Assembly (NCBI GenBank): GCA_965224535.1
Contig: CBDCZR010000027.1
Coordinates: 496,001-560,000, forward strand
Direction: 5' to 3'
DNA: 64,000 nucleotides
Source: JBCDHN01 sp965224535
GTDB taxonomy: Bacteria > Verrucomicrobiota > Verrucomicrobiia > Verrucomicrobiales > DEV007
A model generated the notes under the pieces. It saw nothing but the letters and a program-made list of their open reading frames with translations. It had not been told where the DNA came from and searched no databases. A program made the position numbers and the translations under genes. Positions 54,345-62,627 of this stretch are shown here, in pieces. Numbering within the stretch: position 1 is the first letter of the stretch; each line of letters opens with the position of its first letter.

Positions 54345-54442
54345 GCCCAACGCGGTCGATTGCCGCCAGCGACGTTTGGCCTTTTCTCCTAACCCTACGA
54401 CAACGTTGACCGATTCGCGCGCATCGTCTATAAGTGGCCGCT

Positions 54443-54976
54443 GTGAGCCAATTACCCGCGGACAAACTGCGCGCCGCCGTGCGCGACGTGCCGGATTTTC
54501 CCCAACCCGGCGTGCTTTTCAGGGACATCACCCCCATCCTGGGCGATCCGGAGTTGTTTGAGCTGTCCATCCAATCGTTGATCGAGCCGGTGGCGGGCCA
54601 GAGGATCGACAAAATCGTGGGAATCGACGCCCGTGGCTTCATTTTCGGCGCGGCGGCGGCTCACAAGCTCAACGCCGGCTTGGTTCCCATCCGCAAAAAA
54701 GGGAAACTGCCGTGGGACACCCATTCGCTGGCCTACGAGCTGGAATACGGCAGCGCCGAGGTCGAAATCCACACCGACGCGATTGGTCAGGGCGAAAACG
54801 TGCTGATTTTGGACGATTTGCTGGCCACGGGCGGAACGGCGGCGGCAGCGCAGGAATTGGTCGAAAAAGTGGGCGGAAACCTCGTCGCCACGGGATTTTT
54901 GATCGAGCTGGAATTTCTTCGCGGCCGGGAAAAACTGGCGCGCAACTCCCAAACCTACGCCATCCTCAACTACTAG
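54443..54976 (+). CDS. apt: Adenine phosphoribosyltransferase
   Basis: Apt converts adenine and PRPP to AMP in purine salvage. The 177-residue product has the type I PRTase motifs: VPDFPQPGVLFRDITPIL at the N-terminus, IVGIDARGFIFG, LVPIRKKGKLPW, and the PRPP loop NVLILDDLLATGGTAAAA. The start is taken at GTG 54443; GTG 54434 is also in frame. No strong ribosome binding site is visible for either. It stands alone between a DUF1549 gene and a debranching-like enzyme. Confidence 0.95.
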   Translation: MSQLPADKLRAAVRDVPDFPQPGVLFRDITPILGDPELFELSIQSLIEPVAGQRIDKIVGIDARGFIFGAAAAHKLNAGLVPIRKKGKLPWDTHSLAYELEYGSAEVEIHTDAIGQGENVLILDDLLATGGTAAAAQELVEKVGGNLVATGFLIELEFLRGREKLARNSQTYAILNY

Positions 54977-55021
54977 CCGGGCCGCCTGAATCCTGGCCCG
55001 TTTTGCCCATTTTCATCAGCC

Positions 55022-56935
55022 ATGGCCTCCCATCTTCATCGCGTCGCAGTTCCCTCGGGAATGCGCTCGCAGTTGCGGATGCTGGACCAGTACCTGGAAA
55101 CCAACGGCTTGGGCGGCTACTCGTGCGGGACGCTTAGCGGCGTGCGTCAATGGCCGTCGCAGGGCATGGTGGTGGTGGCGAAAAAACCACCGATCGACCG
55201 CTACGTGTTGATTAACGGGTTCGACGTCAGCGTGGAATTCGGCGAGGAAAAGGTGCCGATCACCACCCACCGTTTCAAGGGCGACCGTTTTGAGCCAGAT
55301 GCGCGCAAACGGCTCATCCAGTTCGAGACCAGGCCCTGGCCGTGCTGGGTCTATGATTTGGGCGAGGGCCGGGCGATCGAGTTTGAGCTGCTCTCGCGCC
55401 ACGGCACCAACCAATTCGTCTTCTCCTGGCGCCTGGAAATCGCCGACGAACCGGCGTTGCTGCGGGTTCGCCCGCTTTTGTCCGGCCGGCCCATGAATTC
55501 GACCCGAAACGAGTCGAAAAAGATGGATTTGCGCCCGGAACGGCCCACGCCCCGTCAATTTGTGTGGAAATTGCGCGCCGGGGCCCCCGCGCTGTCATTG
55601 CTGGCCGATGGCGATTTTTTCGAGCGCGGACGCTGGATTCGCGACCTGGTCTACGACAACCACAGCGCGGAGGACCTGGCTTGCCCGGGCGAATTTCGCT
55701 GGAATCTGGACGTCCGCCAGCGCGCGCAAATCATCGCCTGCACCGCGGCAGAAATGCAGGAAAATCCGCGCACGGCCAATGAAGTGGCGCACCTGGCCAA
55801 CAAGCTGCGCAATGCCGAGCGCACGCGGCGCAAACTCTTCCGCAGCGAGCTGGACCGCGCCGCGGACCAATACATCGTGGAGGGCGCCGACGGCAAGACG
55901 CTGCTTTCCGGCTTTCCCCGCGGCACGGAGATGGGCGCGCGCGCCATGATCGCGATTCGCGGCATTTGCCTCAGCCCCGGGCGGCTGGATGTGGCCAGCG
56001 CCACGCTGCGCACCTGGCGGGGCCGAATTGCCGGCGGAATGCTGCCGACGGAGCTGTCCGAACACCGGATGAACCCGACCTACACCTCGCCCGAGCCCTC
56101 GCTCTGGTTCATCATCGCCGCCTACGAATATTTTCGCGCGTCCTACCGCCAGGGACGCCATTTGCGGGCCGAAGAACGCGCGGAAATCGAGGACAGCATC
56201 CACCACATTCTGAATTGCTTCATCGAGCGCCGGCACAAGGAGGCCTACGCCGATGAAGACGGGTTGTTGGCCGAAGCGAGCCTCGATCTGCCGGGCGAAG
56301 TCATCAAGCGCGTCCAGGTTCAGGCGCTTTGGATCACCGCGCTGTGGATCGGCACGCGGCTGGACCGGGAGCGCTGGAACGATTCCTACCAGCGGGCTCG
56401 CGACGAGTTCGACCGCGCCTTCTGGTTTGAGGAAAAGGGCTACCTCTACAAATCGCTGATTCGCTCGCCCAACCGGACCATCCAGCGCGTCCAGAGCATC
56501 AGCATGGAGCAGATTTTGGCCGTCGGCGGGCTGCCGCTGGTCAGCGTGGATGAAGGCAAGGCCAGCCTCATCGTCCACGCCCTGGAAGAGCGCTACGCAA
56601 CGCGCGACGACATCAAAACCGCCACCTCGTTTCCCTGGCTGTTCGGCCCGTTTGTCGAAGCCTGGTACCGCGTGCGCCACCGCGAATCCGATGCGCTGGA
56701 GGAAGCCAAGCGCCGTTTCATCGACCCCTGGGAAGCGCACCTGAAATTCGGCGGGCTCAACCATTTGCCGGAAAACCAGCCGTTCGTCGCCCGGGGCACG
56801 GTTCCCACCAACGTCAAGCAAGCCACGTTCAGCGCGATCGAGACTTCCGAGTTGCTGCGCATCCTCCACATGCCCGATTTGCAACGCAACCAAGCGCCCT
56901 TCGACGATCAGCGCGAGGCGCCGCTCCACCACTAG
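55022..56935 (+). CDS. Glycogen debranching-like enzyme (amylo-alpha-1,6-glucosidase family)
   Basis: A 637-residue protein with the two-domain layout of archaeal/bacterial glycogen debranching enzymes (GDE, GH133 type). The N-terminal beta domain carries YLETNGLGGYSCGTLSGVRQ. The C-terminal alpha/alpha barrel carries PGRLDVASATLRTWRGRIAG and SEPSLWFIIAAYEY-like residues near 360. The usual DWGRDTMI motif is replaced by TEMGARAMIAIRG, and the YNTVDASLWF motif by YTSPEPSLWF. Catalytic competence is therefore uncertain; it could be a divergent hydrolase acting on another alpha-glucan. It is followed immediately by a tandem duplication. Confidence 0.8.
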   Translation: MASHLHRVAVPSGMRSQLRMLDQYLETNGLGGYSCGTLSGVRQWPSQGMVVVAKKPPIDRYVLINGFDVSVEFGEEKVPITTHRFKGDRFEPDARKRLIQFETRPWPCWVYDLGEGRAIEFELLSRHGTNQFVFSWRLEIADEPALLRVRPLLSGRPMNSTRNESKKMDLRPERPTPRQFVWKLRAGAPALSLLADGDFFERGRWIRDLVYDNHSAEDLACPGEFRWNLDVRQRAQIIACTAAEMQENPRTANEVAHLANKLRNAERTRRKLFRSELDRAADQYIVEGADGKTLLSGFPRGTEMGARAMIAIRGICLSPGRLDVASATLRTWRGRIAGGMLPTELSEHRMNPTYTSPEPSLWFIIAAYEYFRASYRQGRHLRAEERAEIEDSIHHILNCFIERRHKEAYADEDGLLAEASLDLPGEVIKRVQVQALWITALWIGTRLDRERWNDSYQRARDEFDRAFWFEEKGYLYKSLIRSPNRTIQRVQSISMEQILAVGGLPLVSVDEGKASLIVHALEERYATRDDIKTATSFPWLFGPFVEAWYRVRHRESDALEEAKRRFIDPWEAHLKFGGLNHLPENQPFVARGTVPTNVKQATFSAIETSELLRILHMPDLQRNQAPFDDQREAPLHH

Positions 56936-57066
56936 CAACCGTTTGACTTGAACGACCTGGCCCTGATCATTCGCGAGGTGCTGGAGGATTCGCAGTTGGT
57001 GACCGGCGGGATTTGGCTTTGCGCTTCGGTGTTGCGGATTGAAAATTCAGCGTTAGGATCAGCTTC

Positions 57067-57867
57067 GTGAGCAAACAAGGCGAAGCTTTGCCTTTGATTT
57101 GGCCGGATCTAGACAATCTGGTCACCGAAGACGACGAACCGGTGGACAACTGGGTTTCAGAACGACACATGAGATTGTGGGTGGACACCCTCTACATCTC
57201 CTACAATCCTGGCAAACCGTTCATCGCCGCGGCGAACGTGGGCATTTTCTACGATCCCAAAGAACAACCCATCGTGCCGGACATGTTTCTGAGTCTGGGC
57301 GTCCAGCCGCACAAGAACTGGTGGAAAAAACAGCATCGCTGCTACTTTTTGAGCGAATTTGGCGGCAAAGTGCCGGAATTAGCCTTGGAACTGGTATCAA
57401 ATCGCGAGGGAGGCGAGAATGACACCAAAAAAAGCACCTATGAGAAAATTGGGGTCAAATACTACGTCATCTTCGATCCCGATCACGCCCTGGACCGGGT
57501 GAAGAAGGAAACGCTGATCTGCTACGAACTGCGCAAGAAAAAGTACGTGCGGATCAAGAAGCCGGTTTTTCGGGATTTGGGGCTGCAACTGGTGTTGTGG
57601 GAGGGTGAGAACGAAGGTCGCTACGACACGTGGCTGCGTTGGGCGGATTTGGAGGAAAACCTGCTTCCAACCGGCTCCGAAGAAAAAGAGCGGGCTGACG
57701 CGGCCGCCAAGCGTGCTGAGGAGGAAAACCAAAGGGCAGAAGAAGAGGCAAAGCGTGCCGAAGAAGAAGCCAAGCGCGCTGAAACAGCGAGCCAGGAAGC
57801 CGAGCGGTTGCGCGAACTGCTGAAGCAAGCTGGAATCGATCCGGAAAGCGGCGAATCCCAAAAGTGA
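57067..57867 (+). CDS. Uma2-family PD-(D/E)xK protein, copy 1
   Basis: A 266-residue protein of the Uma2 (DUF820) family, which has a restriction-endonuclease-like fold. The core residues are the Asp in QPIVPDMFLS and ALELVSNREGG with downstream Lys in TKKSTYEKIG, then YYVIFDPDH. The C-terminal about 60 residues form a charged coiled coil of 7-residue units (KRAEEENQRAEEEAKRAEEE). It starts at GTG 57067. Uma2 families are often expanded in cyanobacteria and PVC bacteria, and their role is unknown. The paralogue at 58083 differs by three substitutions and three extra heptads. Confidence 0.85.
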   Translation: MSKQGEALPLIWPDLDNLVTEDDEPVDNWVSERHMRLWVDTLYISYNPGKPFIAAANVGIFYDPKEQPIVPDMFLSLGVQPHKNWWKKQHRCYFLSEFGGKVPELALELVSNREGGENDTKKSTYEKIGVKYYVIFDPDHALDRVKKETLICYELRKKKYVRIKKPVFRDLGLQLVLWEGENEGRYDTWLRWADLEENLLPTGSEEKERADAAAKRAEEENQRAEEEAKRAEEEAKRAETASQEAERLRELLKQAGIDPESGESQK

Positions 57868-57887
57868 GCGCCGATTTCCGCGGCCCC

Positions 57888-58018
57888 GCGATTTTGTTCA
57901 TGAGGCCAAAAACGGCTCGCGGCCCAACGCCATTCGCTGCAAGCCGTTTGACCTGAACGACCTGGCCCTGGTCATTCGCGAGGTGCTGGAGGATTCGCAG
58001 TTGGCCATGGCCGCGTGA
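57888..58018 (+). pseudogene. Receiver-domain C-terminal remnant
   Basis: Between the Uma2 genes one frame reads HEAKNGSRPNAIRCKPFDL and then LALVIREVLEDSQ up to a TGA at 58016. This resembles the end of a response-regulator receiver domain (the Lys-Pro-Phe motif and last helix). No phosphorylation Asp remains. A shorter copy lies at 56939-57000 and a further decayed copy at about 58950-59017, consistent with inclusion in the duplicated unit. Confidence 0.5.
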
Positions 58019-58082
58019 CCGGCGGGATTTGGCTTCGCGCTTCGGTGTTGCGGATTGAAAATTCAGCGTTAGGATCAGCTTC

Positions 58083-58946
58083 GTGAGCAAACAAGGCGAA
58101 GCTTTGCCTTTGATTTGGCCGGATCTAGACAATCTGGTCACCGAAGACGACGAACCGGTGGACAACTGGGTTTCAGAACGACACATGAGATTGTGGGTGG
58201 ACACCCTCTACATCTCCTACAATCCTGGCAAACCGTTCATCGCCGCGGCGAACGTGGGCATTTTCTACGATCCCAAAGAACAACCCATCGTGCCGGACAT
58301 GTTTTTGAGTCTGGGCGTCCAGCCGCACAAGAATTGGTGGAAAAAACAGCATCGCTGCTATTTTTTGAGCGAATTTGGCGGCAAAGTTCCCGAATTGGCC
58401 TTGGAACTGGTCTCAAATCGCGAGGGAGGCGAGAATGACACCAAAAAAGGCACCTACGAGAAAATCGGGGTCAAATACTACGTCATTTTCGATCCTGATC
58501 ACGCCCTGGACCGGGTGAAGAAGGAAACGCTGATCTGCTACGAACTGCGCAAGAAAAAGTACGTGAGGGTCAAGAAGCCGGTTTTCCCGGATTTAGGGCT
58601 GCAACTGGTGCTGTGGGAGGGTGAGAACGAAGGTCGCTACGACACGTGGTTGCGTTGGGCGGATTTGGAGGAGAACCTGCTTCCAACCGGCTCCGAAGAG
58701 AAGGAGCGGGCTGATGCGGCAGCCAAGCGCGCTGAAGAAGAAAACCAAAGGGCTGAAGAAGAGGCAAAACGCGCTGCGAAGGAGGCCCAGCGTGCCGAAG
58801 AGGAAAACCAAAGGGCCGAAGAAGAGGCAAAACGCGCTGCGAAAGAGGCAAAGCGCGCTGAAACAGCGAGCCAGGAAGCCGAGCGGTTGCGCGAATTGCT
58901 GAAGCAAGCTGGAATCGATCCGGAAAGCGGCGAATCCCAAAAGTGA
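58083..58946 (+). CDS. Uma2-family PD-(D/E)xK protein, copy 2
   Basis: A 287-residue tandem paralogue of the protein at 57067. The PD-(D/E)xK core is the same except for single changes (Ser to Gly in TKKGTYEK, Ile to Val and Arg to Pro near KKPVFPDLG). The C-terminal coiled coil has 21 more residues, that is three added heptads (AAKEAQRAEEENQRAEEE). This suggests recent duplication followed by in-frame growth of the coil. It starts at GTG 58083 in the same sequence context as copy 1. The role is unknown. Confidence 0.85.
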   Translation: MSKQGEALPLIWPDLDNLVTEDDEPVDNWVSERHMRLWVDTLYISYNPGKPFIAAANVGIFYDPKEQPIVPDMFLSLGVQPHKNWWKKQHRCYFLSEFGGKVPELALELVSNREGGENDTKKGTYEKIGVKYYVIFDPDHALDRVKKETLICYELRKKKYVRVKKPVFPDLGLQLVLWEGENEGRYDTWLRWADLEENLLPTGSEEKERADAAAKRAEEENQRAEEEAKRAAKEAQRAEEENQRAEEEAKRAAKEAKRAETASQEAERLRELLKQAGIDPESGESQK

Positions 58947-59038
58947 ACGCCGATTCCGCTCCCGCGATTGTTCGTGAGGCCGAAAACGGCTCACGGCCCA
59001 ACGCGATTCTCTGCAAGCCGTTGGAACCGATTCGCCCC

Positions 59039-61117
59039 GTGCCCCTGACATCATCACCAATTCTAGCGCTTTTCGCATTCGTTGGGGTTGGGGTCGGGAT
59101 CGCAACTGCCGAGCCGCTGGTCGTGGGATACGAGCGCTTCCACGCCGGCAAGCCTGACGCTGAAGCCGGGCGCCTGTTGTTCAATGAGCTGGGTTGCGCC
59201 AATTGCCACGCGATCGAGACCGGACTTCCCCCGCGGCGGGGGCCTAACCTGAATGCTTTGCTCACCCGCGTCGATTCCGGCTGGACGCGCGAGTTTTTGC
59301 GCGATCCCGCCTTGGCGCGGCGCGGGGCGACCATGCCAAATTTGCGATTGAGCGCGGATGAGGCCGATGCCGTGGTCCATTTTCTCGGCTCGCTGACGCC
59401 GAAAAACCATAAACCCGGCCGGGCTTCGCGCCACGTCAACGCGGAGCGCGGGAGCGAGCTTTTTCACCGTTTTGGCTGTGTTAGTTGCCACGCGCCGAGC
59501 CCGGATTTTCATCCCGCGGACGGGAAACCGCAGGCAGAGGCCTTCACCTATCCCAGCGTCGCGTTTCCGGATTTGGCGACGAAGTACGACCTGGTGACGT
59601 TGGCGGCGTTTTTGCGCGATCCGCTGAAATTTCGGCCTCACGGACGCATGCCGCGGATTGCGATGGAGGACGTGGATTCGGTCGATTTGGCCGCGCATTT
59701 GCTGGACTATCAAAGCAGCGACGGAACCAAGGCAAAACGGCTGAAACGGGCGAAAACGCAGGCGGCAAAGGCGAAACTGGGCCGTGAAATCGTGACGGCG
59801 AAGCGTTGCGCGGCTTGTCATGATTTTCCCAAGGCTCCCAAGCCGGAAAACGTGGAAATTTCGGGCCGTGAGGGGTGTCTTTCGGGCAAGAGCGGTGAAT
59901 TTCCCGGTTATGCGCTTAGCGATGCCCAAAAAGCCGCCTTGGCCGCGTTTTTGGCGGATTTTTCGCGAAAACCCGCAACCGCCGCCATGCAGGCTGAGCG
60001 TCACCTGGAAGCCTTGAATTGTTACGCCTGTCACGCGCGAAATGGCAAGGGCGGCCCGGATTTGGCGCGCAAAGCGTATTTGACCGGCGATCCCAGCATC
60101 GGCGACACGGGCCGCTATCCTTCCCCGCTCACCGATGTGGGCCGCAAGCTGCAAACGCCTTGGCTGGAAGGCGTGCTGGCCGGCAAAAACCGCGTCCGGC
60201 CCTACGTTCACGCGCGCATGCCGGAGTATGGCGAGCTAACCAACGGCCTGGCCCAGCTTTTCGCCCGTGCTGACGAAAAATCCTCCCCGCCTCTCCCAAA
60301 AGGCGACGTGAAGGCGGGGCAAAAGCTCGTCGGGACGCAAGGCGGGCTCAACTGCATCATCTGCCACCGTTGGGGCGAGCGGGCATCGCTGGGCATCCCG
60401 GCGTTGGACATCAGCAACGTGGCCGAGCGGCTGCAACCCGGCTGGTGGGAGGAATATTTGCTCGATCCCGCCGGTTACCGCCCGGGCACGCTCATGCCGC
60501 CGCTTTGGCCCGGCGGCACGGCCTCGAACCGCGAGATTTTGGGCGGCGACACACGGGCGCAAATCGCGGCGATCTACGCATTCGCGGCTGAGGGCAAAGA
60601 GTTACCCGAGGGATACCCGGAAATCGCAACCGGCGCGTTCGAACTCGTGCCCGTGGACCGGCCAATCGTCCAGCGCACCTTCATGCATGAGGTCGGCTCC
60701 CGCGCCATTGTCGTCGGATTCCCGGAAGGGGTGCACCTGGCTTACGATGCTGGGAAGTGCCGGCCGGCGCTCATGTGGAAAGGCCGATTTTTCGACGCTT
60801 ACGGCACCTGGTTCGTCCGTCAGGCGCCGTTTGCCGATCCCCTGGGCGATGCGGCCGTGAAGTGGCCGGATGAATCCAGGTTTGCGGCTCAGTTTCGCGG
60901 TTACCGCCTGGATGAGGCCGGGATTCCCACGTTTCTCTTCGAGGCCGCCGGCGGGCTGGTGGAAGAGACCTTCGTGCCGGTTGAAGGCGGGTTCCAACGC
61001 AGCCTGAGTTGGGATGAATCCGACATTTCCGCGGAGTTGATCGTCCATCCGCAAGGCGTCAAGCGCGCCGTCGTCAATTCCGAGCCCGGCCACCTAACCC
61101 TCCGCTACACCTGGTGA
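59039..61117 (+). CDS. Secreted pentaheme cytochrome c
   Basis: A 692-residue protein with five CxxCH sites: CANCH, CVSCH, CAACH, CYACH and CIICH. They are spread over the N-terminal about 430 residues, followed by a beta-rich domain (IVVGFPEGVHLAYDAGKCRP). GTG 59039 gives a good signal peptide (LTSSPILALFAFVGVGVGIA). A longer frame from 58943 would add about 32 residues derived from a receiver remnant of the tandem duplication, so it is less likely. The gene overlaps the following beta-propeller gene (TGATG). In related operons such pairs are annotated as cytochrome plus sugar-dehydrogenase-like proteins. The donor is unknown. Confidence 0.85.
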   Translation: MPLTSSPILALFAFVGVGVGIATAEPLVVGYERFHAGKPDAEAGRLLFNELGCANCHAIETGLPPRRGPNLNALLTRVDSGWTREFLRDPALARRGATMPNLRLSADEADAVVHFLGSLTPKNHKPGRASRHVNAERGSELFHRFGCVSCHAPSPDFHPADGKPQAEAFTYPSVAFPDLATKYDLVTLAAFLRDPLKFRPHGRMPRIAMEDVDSVDLAAHLLDYQSSDGTKAKRLKRAKTQAAKAKLGREIVTAKRCAACHDFPKAPKPENVEISGREGCLSGKSGEFPGYALSDAQKAALAAFLADFSRKPATAAMQAERHLEALNCYACHARNGKGGPDLARKAYLTGDPSIGDTGRYPSPLTDVGRKLQTPWLEGVLAGKNRVRPYVHARMPEYGELTNGLAQLFARADEKSSPPLPKGDVKAGQKLVGTQGGLNCIICHRWGERASLGIPALDISNVAERLQPGWWEEYLLDPAGYRPGTLMPPLWPGGTASNREILGGDTRAQIAAIYAFAAEGKELPEGYPEIATGAFELVPVDRPIVQRTFMHEVGSRAIVVGFPEGVHLAYDAGKCRPALMWKGRFFDAYGTWFVRQAPFADPLGDAAVKWPDESRFAAQFRGYRLDEAGIPTFLFEAAGGLVEETFVPVEGGFQRSLSWDESDISAELIVHPQGVKRAVVNSEPGHLTLRYTW

Positions 61118-62616
61118 TGACCGCACTGTTTCGCATCCTCGCGCTTGCCGGCTTTGGGGCCGGTGTTGCCGCCGCGCAAAGCGCCTACGAGCGCCTCGAC
61201 ATTCTCACCGCCAGCGCCGCAACGCACTCCCGCAACGCCAACTGGCAGCCGGGCAAGGGTTTGGCGCTGGAAGTTGGCGGCATGGACTGGACCGCCGACG
61301 GCCGCCTGGCGGTGGTCATTCGCAAGGGCGAGGTGTGGTTTCTCAGCAACGTGGATGCCGATTCCGCTGACGCCATCACCTATCACCGCTTCGCCTCCGG
61401 CCTGCACGAGCCGCTCGGCATTTTGCGAGACGGCGACGGCTTTTTGGTTGCCCAGCGTGCTGAGATTACCCGCTTGCGCGATAGCGACGGCGACGACGTG
61501 GCCGACCAATACCTGACCGCCGCCAGTGGCTGGAACGTGAGCGGCAACTACCACGCCTACATCTACGGCCCGGAACGCGACGCCGGGGGCCGCTTGTGGG
61601 TAACCACGAACCTGGACATGGGCGATCGCGCGGATAACGACGCGCCCTGGCGTGGCTGGGCCCTAACCTTGAACCCGGACGGCAACTTGACCCCGCAAGC
61701 AGGCGGCATGCGATCTCCCTGCGGCCTGGGCTCAAATCGCGCCGGCGATCTGTTTTTCAGCGACCAGCAGGGCTCCTGGATTCCCACCACGCCCATCTAT
61801 CACCTGCGCCGCGGCAAATTTTACGGCAACCCGGAGGGAATCGCTCCGCAGAAGCTTCCGGGCTCGCCGTTGCGCCTTTCCACGCCCCTCCCGACCGGCC
61901 AGTTGTATCCGGAAGCGGTGCGTGCGTTGCCGGAACTGGCCGCGCCCGCGGTTTGGCTGCCCTACAACAAAATGGGGCGCAGCGCGACGGACATCCAGCT
62001 CATCGACGAAGACGGAAAATTCGGGCCCTTTGACGGTCAACTGCTGGTTGGCGAGTTTACGAACGCCAGCGTCAACCGGCTCTTCCTGGAACGCGTTGGC
62101 GGCGAATACCAGGGCGCGTGTTTCCCGTTTTTGAGCGGATTTCCAGCTGCGGTTTTTCGGCTCACCTTTGGCGGCGACGGCAGCCTTTACGTGGGGATGA
62201 CGAATCGTGGCTGGTCCTCGCTGGGGAGCCGTTCCTACGGTCTGCAGCGCGTTCGTTGGACTGGCAAAGCGCCGTTTGAAATTTTGGAAATGCGGGCCAA
62301 GCCGGACGGCTTCGAGCTGGTGTTCACCCACCCGATCGACCCTGACACGGCCACCAATCCCGCCTCCTACCGCTTAACCAGCTACACCTACCGCTACCAG
62401 GGCGCCTACGGCGGGCCGGAGGAAAATACCCGCCCTCACACCATCTCCAGGGCCGTGCTGGGCGGCGATGGAAGGAGCGTGCGGCTTAGCGTGGATGGTT
62501 TGCGCGCCATGTACGTCCACGAACTGCGCGCCGAGGGCGTTCGCAACGTTTCCGGGCAACCGTTGCTTCATCCCGACGCCTACTACACGCTCAACCGGAT
62601 TCCGCCGAAAGACTGA
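61117..62616 (+). CDS. Secreted beta-propeller protein (sorbosone/glucose dehydrogenase-like)
   Basis: A 499-residue secreted protein with signal MTALFRILALAGFGAGVAAA and repeated blade motifs (VGGMDWTADGRLAVVIRKGE, EPLGILRDGDGFLVAQRAEI, LTFGGDGSLYVGMTNRGWSS), as in PQQ-dependent or GSDH-type propellers. An Ig-like C-terminal segment (FELVFTHPIDPDTATNPASY) follows. The ATG at 61117 overlaps the stop of the cytochrome gene, so a joint electron-transfer role is likely. A PQQ-binding site cannot be confirmed by eye. An alternative GTG start lies at 61114. Confidence 0.8.
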   Translation: MTALFRILALAGFGAGVAAAQSAYERLDILTASAATHSRNANWQPGKGLALEVGGMDWTADGRLAVVIRKGEVWFLSNVDADSADAITYHRFASGLHEPLGILRDGDGFLVAQRAEITRLRDSDGDDVADQYLTAASGWNVSGNYHAYIYGPERDAGGRLWVTTNLDMGDRADNDAPWRGWALTLNPDGNLTPQAGGMRSPCGLGSNRAGDLFFSDQQGSWIPTTPIYHLRRGKFYGNPEGIAPQKLPGSPLRLSTPLPTGQLYPEAVRALPELAAPAVWLPYNKMGRSATDIQLIDEDGKFGPFDGQLLVGEFTNASVNRLFLERVGGEYQGACFPFLSGFPAAVFRLTFGGDGSLYVGMTNRGWSSLGSRSYGLQRVRWTGKAPFEILEMRAKPDGFELVFTHPIDPDTATNPASYRLTSYTYRYQGAYGGPEENTRPHTISRAVLGGDGRSVRLSVDGLRAMYVHELRAEGVRNVSGQPLLHPDAYYTLNRIPPKD

Positions 62617-62627
62617 CGGCTGACCGG

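Larger units (their letters stand above)
56939..59017 (+). repeat. Tandem duplication carrying the Uma2 genes
   Basis: Unit 1 runs 56939-57943 and unit 2 57944-59017, followed by the partial start of a third copy that becomes the upstream part of the cytochrome frame. Units are about 95 percent identical by eye. The length difference of 69 bases is explained by 63 bases of extra coiled-coil codons, an 11-base indel in the receiver remnant and a small loss between genes. Confidence 0.85.

Noticed and set aside
58943..59038. Longer start for the pentaheme cytochrome
   Set aside because: The added residues come from a decayed receiver fragment of the tandem duplication, and the signal peptide begins at GTG 59039.
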